Positions 6,589 through 12,548 of a stretch of 15,412 bases of DNA are shown piece by piece. Origin of the DNA: Candidatus Omnitrophota bacterium (GTDB lineage Bacteria > Omnitrophota > Koll11 > Zapsychrales > Fredricksoniimonadaceae); NCBI GenBank assembly GCA_015233705.1, contig JADFXE010000026.1, positions 1-15,412 of the forward strand, in the 5' to 3' direction. Each line of letters opens with the position of its first letter. The stretch's first letter is position 1. Position numbers and translations under genes: made by a program. Below the pieces are notes generated by a model that saw nothing but the letters and a program-made list of their open reading frames with translations, ran no database searches and was not told where the DNA came from.

Positions 6589-7356
6589 ATGAGAAGGATC
6601 TGCGTAGCGAACCAAAAAGGCGGCGTTGCCAAGACCACGACGTCCTTGAACCTGGCCGCGGAACTGGCGCGTGCGGGCAAAAAGGTCATCCTGATCGACA
6701 TGGACCCGCAGTATTCCTCGACGGCGGCTATCTTCGGGAATCAGAGATTTGAGTTCAACATCTACAATGTCATTGTCGACAAGATGGATATCCGTTCGGT
6801 GGTCCAGCATTCCGATGCCTTTGGCATCGACGTGGTGCCCAGCGATATCGAATTGTCGGGAGCGACCCTGCGGATCAACGAGCATATCGGCCGTGAAAAG
6901 GTCCTGTACCACTACACCCAGAAACTGAATTACGATTACATGATCGTTGATGCTCCGCCGTCCCTGGGGCTGCTGACCGTCAACGCACTGACCGCCTGCC
7001 ATGAGCTGGTGGTGCCGATCTGCCCCGAGTTTTTCTCTCTGAAGGGGATCAAGCTTCTGGAGGAGATCGTCGAGAATGTCCGCAGCGGCCTGGGTGCCAA
7101 TATTGAGATCACGGGCGTTGTGATCACCCGCTACCGCGAACGCGTCGTAACCAATGAAGCGCGCGATGCGATCAGGAATTATTTCGGCAAGAAAGTTTTT
7201 AACGTGATGATCCCGGAGAACATCAAGATCGAGGAGGCGCACAACGCCCATCTGCCTATATACAAGTATGACAAGACTTCCAAAGGCGCGGAAGCATATC
7301 GTCAATTAGCAAAGGAGATCATGAATGGAAAACCCAAGAAAACTTCCCGCAAGTAG
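6589..7356 (+). CDS. parA: ParA/Soj-family positioning ATPase (orphan)
   Basis: This 255-residue protein matches the ParA/MinD family at normal chromosomal-ParA length. The deviant Walker A KGGVAKTTT is at 10-18, with signature Lys10 and catalytic Lys15. Walker A' IDMDPQ is at 36-41, with Asp39 corresponding to the catalytic Asp. Walker B IVDAPPSLG is at about 119-127. Proteins of this family dimerise on ATP, bind DNA non-specifically (some members use the membrane) and distribute chromosomes, plasmids, chemoreceptor arrays or microcompartments. No ParB-type gene is visible in this window and no parS site was recognised by eye, which favours cargo positioning over chromosome segregation. The start is ATG 6589, four bases after the small Lys-rich gene; the 3' end overlaps the coiled-coil gene by 32 bases. 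The symbol is at family level only. Confidence 0.93.
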   Translation: MRRICVANQKGGVAKTTTSLNLAAELARAGKKVILIDMDPQYSSTAAIFGNQRFEFNIYNVIVDKMDIRSVVQHSDAFGIDVVPSDIELSGATLRINEHIGREKVLYHYTQKLNYDYMIVDAPPSLGLLTVNALTACHELVVPICPEFFSLKGIKLLEEIVENVRSGLGANIEITGVVITRYRERVVTNEARDAIRNYFGKKVFNVMIPENIKIEEAHNAHLPIYKYDKTSKGAEAYRQLAKEIMNGKPKKTSRK

Positions 7357-8140
7357 GGGCACGGATCCCAGGAGAAGCAAGCTGATCGACAATCCGCTTC
7401 TGCAGTCTACGCTTAAGCCTGAAGGGACCAAGCTTTTTTCTTCAGCGTCGGAATCGAAGACAGCCATCCGTTCCGCGGTCAAGCAGATCAAGGACTCGAC
7501 TAAATATATCATGTCTCCCGAGGAGGAGAAGGTCAGCGTCTTTGAGATCATCTCTGACCTGGAAAAGCAGCTGGACGCTTCGTTCAATCTGAAGGACGCC
7601 CAGGAAAAAGAGATCAACCAGCTCAAGGAACGGGTTCTGAAAGCTGAGGAGAAGGCTGCGATCAACGATGCCAAGCTGAGAGAGATGAAGGGCCTGCTGG
7701 TGTCCCAGGAAGAGCTCAATTCCGAGCTGGAGTTTCTGGAGAATGAGCGCCTCGAGTCCGTCGGCAAGATGAAGTCTATCGAGGAAGAGCTCGAGGGCAG
7801 GGAAGCGGTCATTAAGGACATGGGTAATAAAATGACGGCTCTGGAAAAGGAATGCGAAGCGCGCGACACGAGGATCGAGCAGATCGAGCTTGAATTGTCG
7901 AGCGCCAATAAGACCATCCAAAGCCTGCACCATCAGGTGTCGCTCCTGGAAGATGAAAAGGAATCCGTCGGCGGTAAGCTGGAAGGGTCTGAATCTGACC
8001 TGAGCCGGGTTATTGCCGAGAGAGATCAGGCCAAGCGTGAACTGGAGAAGGCCAAGGAAAGTCTGGATGAGATTCGTCTCATGCTGGCCGACACCCGCGC
8101 CCGGGCAAGAGAACATTATTATAAGGCCAAACATAAATAG
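7325..8140 (+). CDS. soluble coiled-coil protein
   Basis: This 271-residue protein starts inside the 3' end of parA; AAAGGAG seven bases before ATG 7325 supports the start. Residues 1-60 are basic and probably disordered (LPASRGTDPRRSK). From about residue 70 to 260 the sequence is an almost unbroken Glu/Lys/Leu coiled coil (IEEELEGREAVIKDMGNKM, QIELELSSANKTIQSL), ending in a basic tail HYYKAKHK. No enzymatic motif or membrane segment was seen. It sits between the ParA gene and the two actins, so it is a reasonable linker between ParA and filament or cargo; that is inference. Generic SMC-like hits would be expected from the coiled coil and would not show relation to SMC. Confidence 0.85.
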   Translation: MENPRKLPASRGTDPRRSKLIDNPLLQSTLKPEGTKLFSSASESKTAIRSAVKQIKDSTKYIMSPEEEKVSVFEIISDLEKQLDASFNLKDAQEKEINQLKERVLKAEEKAAINDAKLREMKGLLVSQEELNSELEFLENERLESVGKMKSIEEELEGREAVIKDMGNKMTALEKECEARDTRIEQIELELSSANKTIQSLHHQVSLLEDEKESVGGKLEGSESDLSRVIAERDQAKRELEKAKESLDEIRLMLADTRARAREHYYKAKHK

Positions 8141-8143
8141 ATC

Positions 8144-8177
8144 CCTGCTGGCCTTGACATGAGGTCAACGGAGCAGG
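8144..8177 (+). promoter_or_regulatory. stem-loop just ahead of the first actin ribosome-binding site
   Basis: CCTGCT (8144-8149) pairs with AGCAGG (8172-8177), CC (8152-8153) with GG (8170-8171) and TTGAC (8154-8158) with GTCAA (8164-8168). This gives about 13 base pairs with two small bulges and a 5-base loop. It ends six bases before AAGGAG (8183-8188) and has no T-run, so it is more likely an RNA-processing, stability or translation-control element than a terminator. Confidence 0.5.
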
Positions 8178-8196
8178 ATAAAAAGGAGTCGGTTGT

Positions 8197-9186
8197 ATGG
8201 GGAAAGTCAAAGGGTTGGACGTCGGGACAATGAACCTGGTCGGGGCCGAGCAGGATGATAAGGGCAAGATCAAGCTCAAGTTGATGCGCCATACATTCTT
8301 GGATATCGAGGCCAATGCCTTCACCAAGAATATGCTCAAGAAGCAAAAGGTCCAGTATGCTGAATTGGGTAACAAGGTGTATGTGCTCGGCGATTCTGCC
8401 TTTGAGCTGGCCAATATCATGAACAAGGTCGTGCGTCGCCCGATGCAGGATGGCGTCATGAGCCCGGGCGAAGCGGATGCTGTGCCGATCTTCGGTCTTT
8501 TGGTCGAAGCGGTGCTTGGTAAGCCGGATCATAAGGATCAGTTGTGCTATTATTCTGTCCCGGCAGATCCCGTGGATGCCAATTTCAACATTGTCTATCA
8601 CAGCAGCGTCATTGCCGGCGCTTTGAAGAGCCTCGGCTATGTCGGCAAACCCATGAATGAAGGCCATGCGGTCGTGTTCGCGGAGCTGGGTGACAAGGAC
8701 TTCACCGGTATCGGTATTTCCGGCGGCGGCGGCATGTTCAATATCTGCGTTTCTTACAAGACCATCCCGGCCATCAGTTTTGCCACCAGCCGTGCAGGTG
8801 ACTGGATCGACCGGAATGTGGCCCAGGTGCTGGGGATCAAGACCACCCGTGCCACAGCCATCAAGGAAAAAGGCATTAATATCAACAAGCCGGCGAATCG
8901 TGAGGAAGAGGCGGTCTGTATCTATTACCGCAATCTCATCAACTATACGCTGACCAATATCAAGAACAAGTTTGAAAAAGCCGAATCCATGCCGCAGTTC
9001 CCCGAGGCGATCGATATCGTGTGCGCCGGCGGGTCTTCCATGATCGGCGGGTTTGTGGATGTCTTTAAAGAGGAACTCAAGAAAATGTCTTTCCCGGTCG
9101 AGATCGCTGATGTGAGATTGGCCGATGAGCCGCTCTATGCGACCGCAAGAGGTTGCCTCCTGGCGGGTCTGAGTGAGGTGGAATAA
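8197..9186 (+). CDS. actin-like ATPase, first paralogue
   Basis: This 329-residue protein is close in length to MreB and MamK. The actin/Hsp70-type nucleotide motifs appear in order: phosphate-1 GLDVGT (6-11), the conserved Glu155 in NEGHAVV, phosphate-2 region ISGGGGMFN (174-182), the AGDWID segment and adenosine motif CAGGSSMIGGF (about 276-286). The region VYVLGDSAFEL then RRPMQDGVMS resembles the equivalent stretch of MamK. At phosphate-2 the usual D-x-G-x-G-T-T reads S-G-G-G-G-M-F, so the metal-coordinating Asp and the Thr are absent. AAGGAG lies eight bases before ATG 8197. It is a close paralogue of the next gene. A filament-forming role is expected for the family, but the substitutions may make ATP turnover slow or absent. 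I did not name it mamK or mreB because similarity alone does not decide this. Confidence 0.88.
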   Translation: MGKVKGLDVGTMNLVGAEQDDKGKIKLKLMRHTFLDIEANAFTKNMLKKQKVQYAELGNKVYVLGDSAFELANIMNKVVRRPMQDGVMSPGEADAVPIFGLLVEAVLGKPDHKDQLCYYSVPADPVDANFNIVYHSSVIAGALKSLGYVGKPMNEGHAVVFAELGDKDFTGIGISGGGGMFNICVSYKTIPAISFATSRAGDWIDRNVAQVLGIKTTRATAIKEKGININKPANREEEAVCIYYRNLINYTLTNIKNKFEKAESMPQFPEAIDIVCAGGSSMIGGFVDVFKEELKKMSFPVEIADVRLADEPLYATARGCLLAGLSEVE

Positions 9187-9216
9187 GAAGTTGCAGAAAG
9201 ACGCTATGAAAAGAGT

Positions 9217-9246
9217 ATGGCCGCCAGGAAAGAAAGAGGCAAGTAA
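9217..9246 (+). other. nine-codon mini-ORF ending directly at the second actin start
   Basis: ATG 9217 encodes MAARKERGK and its TAA (9244-9246) abuts GTG 9247. The ribosome-binding site of the actin (GAGG, 9236-9239) lies inside it. It may couple translation into the GTG start or be chance; the basic composition recalls the starts of the small neighbouring proteins. Confidence 0.25.
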
Positions 9247-10650
9247 GTGGTCGATGATGAACTGCAGAATATTAGAAAGCGGCTGTTAAAGATAAATGAC
9301 AAGATAAGGAATTATTCCTCCCTCACTGAAAAGTCGCGCCCTTCCGACGAAGAAGAGCATACACCACCCAGATATAAGGCTGTCCAGGAAGTTCCCGTTG
9401 AGGAAATGCGCGCGAAACTGCGCGCAATTAACGATTACATCCGTGCCCGGGCCGCGGGCAAGAACGTCAAGCCACCGGTTTTTGCCAAGCCGGCCCCGCC
9501 GCCACCTCCTGTGCGCAGGAAGTTAGCCGCTGTTATGGTTGAGGAGCCGGTTGAAGAGATCGGCGAAGTCCAGCCCGAAGAGCCGGAGGTTAAGCCGGAA
9601 GAAGAGACGACCACGGTCGATCTTCCTACTTTGGCGGGCGGTGCTACGGTTCAGTTCAGGACTGGTGTCGGGCTGGATCTGGGGACCGCTTATATTGTGG
9701 CCAGCCGTGAGGTCGAGGACAAGCGTGTCTTTGTCAAGAATGAGCGCAACGCCTTTCTTTCTGTCCGCTGTGATGATTCCACCAAAGAACTTCTGACTAA
9801 GCTCAAGGTCAAATATGTCGGCCTGCAGGACAAACTGTATGTCCTGGGGGGAATGGCCCTTGAGCTGGCGGATATCTTCGGCCGCGAGACCCAGCGTTCC
9901 ATGAACATGGGGATCCTTAACCCGTCGGAGGCTGAGTCGATCCCGATTATTCAGCTGTTGGTCAAGAATATCCTGTGGGCTCCGCGCCAGGAAGGGGAGA
10001 TCTGCTGTTTTTCTGTGCCTGCCCAGCCCATTGACCGCGATCAGGACACGATCTATCACCGGGGCGTCTTCGAAGGAATACTGCGGAACATCGGTTTTAC
10101 CCCGCTTGTGATCGATGAAGGCTACGCTGTTGTCCTTTCGGAAATGGAGGAACAGGACTTTACCGGCATCGGCATTTCCTGCGGGGCCGGCATGGTCAAT
10201 ATTTGCGCAGCCTTCAAGACAGTGCCGGTGCTGTCTTTTTCCATCACTCGCGGCGGTGACTGGATCGACAAGAGTGCCGCGACCGTCCTGGGTGTTCCCA
10301 CAACGCGCGTCTCCTCGATCAAAGAGCATGGCATGAGCATCAAGGACCCCAAGAGCCGCGAGGAAGAGGCGATCGCGATTTATTACCGCAATTATATCCA
10401 TTATCTTATCGAGAGCATGGCTCGCGTGTTCGGCAAGAGCACGGATACGCCGCGCTTCAAGGACCCGGTGGACATTGTCTTTGCTGGCGGATCGTCCATG
10501 GTGCCTGGCTTTATCGACGTGGTGAAAGAAGAGATCAGGACCGTGAAATTTGATTTTACGCTCGGCAAGGTTCTGCACGCCAAGGAGCCGTTCACCAGCG
10601 TGGTGCGCGGGTGTCTGTTCAATGCGATCAACGGGGGGATGAACGAATGA
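9247..10650 (+). CDS. actin-like ATPase, second paralogue, with long N-terminal extension
   Basis: This 467-residue protein has a C-terminal actin-like domain (about 138-467) very similar to the 8197 protein: GLDLGT 142-147, Glu291 in DEGYAVV, SCGAGMVN 311-318, GGDWID, and FAGGSSMVPGF about 412-422. As in its paralogue, Ser311 replaces the phosphate-2 Asp and Met-Val replaces Thr-Thr. The first 138 residues are an extension absent from MreB and MamK. It contains two copies of a short helix motif (IRKRLLKINDKIR 9-21 and MRAKLRAINDYIR 54-66), a proline run at about 80-90 and an acidic segment at about 98-125. The start is GTG 9247 with GAGG seven bases upstream. The extension could dock partners or regulate assembly. 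Its stop overlaps the next start by ATGA. Confidence 0.88.
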   Translation: MVDDELQNIRKRLLKINDKIRNYSSLTEKSRPSDEEEHTPPRYKAVQEVPVEEMRAKLRAINDYIRARAAGKNVKPPVFAKPAPPPPPVRRKLAAVMVEEPVEEIGEVQPEEPEVKPEEETTTVDLPTLAGGATVQFRTGVGLDLGTAYIVASREVEDKRVFVKNERNAFLSVRCDDSTKELLTKLKVKYVGLQDKLYVLGGMALELADIFGRETQRSMNMGILNPSEAESIPIIQLLVKNILWAPRQEGEICCFSVPAQPIDRDQDTIYHRGVFEGILRNIGFTPLVIDEGYAVVLSEMEEQDFTGIGISCGAGMVNICAAFKTVPVLSFSITRGGDWIDKSAATVLGVPTTRVSSIKEHGMSIKDPKSREEEAIAIYYRNYIHYLIESMARVFGKSTDTPRFKDPVDIVFAGGSSMVPGFIDVVKEEIRTVKFDFTLGKVLHAKEPFTSVVRGCLFNAINGGMNE

Positions 10651-11237
10651 TCCCTCAGCAGCTGCTGGCAGAACAGGATCCGTCAGTCCTGCTTCCCAAG
10701 TTTTCCGAGGAGCTGGAAGAGATTCGTCAGCTTCGTCACGACTTGGACGATGATTTAATGCAGGCAGAGTTAGCGCTTAACGCGTTTGTCGGTTCCATGG
10801 ACGCACTGACCCGTAGGTTGGAGAAAAAGGTCAAGGAGTCACGGACCGTGGTGCCGCCTGCGCCTGCGGCCCCATTCATCCCTCCGCCGGTTGCCCAGGT
10901 TTCCGCAGTCGCCCCTGCCGGTGTCACGCTTGATGAGTTCAAGACGCACATGGACGCGCTTCTCAAGGGTTCACTGGATGCGGTCACGGACAAGCTTTCC
11001 GACAAGCTTGCCGGCATGCTCAAGGAAATGAAGACGCTCTCCGGCCCGGCCCGCGAGATGAAGTTCCAGGAGTTCAGGGCGGCCGCGGATTTTGAGGCGG
11101 TCGATCTTTCCCAGCTTTATGTCCATGAGAAGGTGCAAAGCAACCTGGAAGAGATCGGCGTGGAAGAAAAAGAGACCAAGAGCATTGACTCAACGCTGGA
11201 ACGGTTGCGTAAACTCCGCGGTTCAAAACCAAAATAA
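10647..11237 (+). CDS. helical protein with proline-rich hinge, unknown function
   Basis: This 196-residue soluble protein starts at ATG 10647, in a 4-base ATGA overlap with the second actin and preceded by a GGGGGGA tract; an upstream in-frame GTG at 10611 would lie inside the actin gene and has no such support. Residues about 17-66 are a predicted coiled coil (SEELEEIRQLRHDLDDDL). About 70-92 is a Pro/Ala/Val hinge. About 95-135 is a helix (LDEFKTHMDALLKGSLDAV), and a charged C-terminus ends STLERLRKLRGSKPK. The translational coupling to the actin suggests a stoichiometric partner, for example a filament-binding or bundling factor. That is inference; no known family is recognised. Confidence 0.8.
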   Translation: MIPQQLLAEQDPSVLLPKFSEELEEIRQLRHDLDDDLMQAELALNAFVGSMDALTRRLEKKVKESRTVVPPAPAAPFIPPPVAQVSAVAPAGVTLDEFKTHMDALLKGSLDAVTDKLSDKLAGMLKEMKTLSGPAREMKFQEFRAAADFEAVDLSQLYVHEKVQSNLEEIGVEEKETKSIDSTLERLRKLRGSKPK

Positions 11238-11282
11238 GGTTGGACTCAGCGGGCAAGGCAGACAACACATAGCAGGTGGCTT

Positions 11283-12479
11283 ATGCAGATCTTATCAATG
11301 ATGGGGCCGGACAATCATATGTATGTGATCGTTGGGTTGGTGGCGTTCACGCTGCTGTCCCTGTTGGCGCTTTTTTTGATCTATATGGATTATCAGGATC
11401 TTAACGAGGAGATCCTTGAGTTGAAAAAAGGCGTTCACATGCCAACTGATTCACAGGCGCAGGATTACAAAGCGCGGTGTGATCAGCTTAAAGGCGAGTT
11501 GGAGAAGCTGAAGGCAGAGCAGGGCCAGAAGAGTTCCGAGAAGACGGCCCAGGATCAGGATTTCAGGCAGCTTGCCGACGAGTTGCAAAAAGCCAAGCTT
11601 ACGCTGCAGGAAAAGGCGATCGAGCTGGAGGGGCGGGAAGAGCAGATCGGGATCTTGCGAGCTGATCTGGCGCGGATGAAAGATCAGGGGGCGAGCGCCT
11701 CGGCCAAGGCCGAAGAGGTGAAGGCCAAGGATTACGAGATAGAACGCCTGACCACTGAGCTCAAGCGCACGATCGATCATGGTCAGGAAATGGCCAAGGT
11801 GAACGATGAGCTGGCTGCGGCCAACCAGCAGCTCCAGGCGCTTAAGGCCGAGTTGGCAGTTGTGCAAAGTCAGCAGACTGGCGGCAACACGAAACAGGCC
11901 GAGGCCTTGGCCGCGAGTGAGAACGAGATCAAGCGGCTGATAGCTGAGCTTGAGCGCGCGACGGCTGAGCGTAAGGTATTCGACGAGAATGTCCTCCAGA
12001 TGAGAAGCGAGCAGGTTGTGAGAAATCAGCAGGTCCAGGCGCTCAAATCAGAATTGGCGAACCTGCAGGTTCAGCACGCCAGCGACTTGAAACTGGGGGA
12101 GGTCTTGGCAACCAGAGATGAGGAGATCAAGCGTCTGACGGCCGAGATCCAGCGTTTGGGTGCTGCACCAAAGGTCACTGATCAGAGGTTGGCCAAGCTG
12201 AAGGAGAATGGCGATCAGGTCAATTTGATCGAGCGCACTTTGGATGAGGAGAAGAAGGCCCTGCACGAGATGAAGCTTCGCATGCAGGAAGCCAAGATGA
12301 AGTTCGAGCTGCTCAATGAAAAGACCAGGGACGCGGTCGAGATGGTCGCGCAGTTTGCCCAGGGCAAGGAGTTCGACGAGTTCCGCAAGTCCATCCATAT
12401 GGACGAGATGATACGGAAATACGAGGACGAGGTCAAGGGCCTGAAGATCAAGGTCCTGGATCTGGAGAAGAAGGGATAA
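11283..12479 (+). CDS. membrane-anchored coiled-coil protein with three tandem repeats
   Basis: This 398-residue protein has a short N-terminus, one transmembrane helix (about 14-34, YVIVGLVAFTLLSLLALFL) and then a cytoplasmic coiled coil of about 340 residues. The coiled coil holds three diverged repeats of about 62-67 residues. Their marker pairs are LRADL 125-129 with EIERL 152-156, LKAEL 187-191 with EIKRL 215-219, and LKSEL 254-258 with EIKRL 281-285. The C-terminal part (about 340-398) is less repetitive (AVEMVAQFAQGKEFDEF) and may be a binding domain. AGGTGG is three bases before ATG 11283. It is the last gene of the core and the natural candidate to tether the soluble components to the inner membrane. 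The only membrane proteins of the core block are this one and the 62-residue protein at 5975. Confidence 0.87.
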   Translation: MQILSMMGPDNHMYVIVGLVAFTLLSLLALFLIYMDYQDLNEEILELKKGVHMPTDSQAQDYKARCDQLKGELEKLKAEQGQKSSEKTAQDQDFRQLADELQKAKLTLQEKAIELEGREEQIGILRADLARMKDQGASASAKAEEVKAKDYEIERLTTELKRTIDHGQEMAKVNDELAAANQQLQALKAELAVVQSQQTGGNTKQAEALAASENEIKRLIAELERATAERKVFDENVLQMRSEQVVRNQQVQALKSELANLQVQHASDLKLGEVLATRDEEIKRLTAEIQRLGAAPKVTDQRLAKLKENGDQVNLIERTLDEEKKALHEMKLRMQEAKMKFELLNEKTRDAVEMVAQFAQGKEFDEFRKSIHMDEMIRKYEDEVKGLKIKVLDLEKKG

Positions 12480-12548
12480 TAGGGCTGTTCCAATATTATA
12501 TGCCTGCTGTAAGGCGTTTAAAGTCGGGAACAACTATTGCGATCGAGC

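Noticed and set aside
6589..7356. Chromosome partition locus parAB
   Set aside because: No ParB-like protein or recognisable parS palindrome was seen in the window.
7325..8140. Calling the coiled-coil protein an SMC or chromosome-segregation ATPase
   Set aside because: There are no Walker A, Walker B or ABC signature motifs; any similarity would come from coiled-coil composition.
9523..10578. Minus-strand frame of 351 codons
   Set aside because: It is antisense to the second actin, whose nucleotide-binding motifs are unambiguous.
8197..10650. Naming the two actins mreB, ftsA or mamK
   Set aside because: Both depart from all three families at phosphate-2, are each other's close paralogues, and lack the usual neighbours (mreC/mreD, ftsZ, or mam core genes) in this window.
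12502..12515. GCCT/AGGC hairpin after the membrane coiled-coil gene as a terminator
   Set aside because: The stem is only four base pairs, with no T-run behind it.
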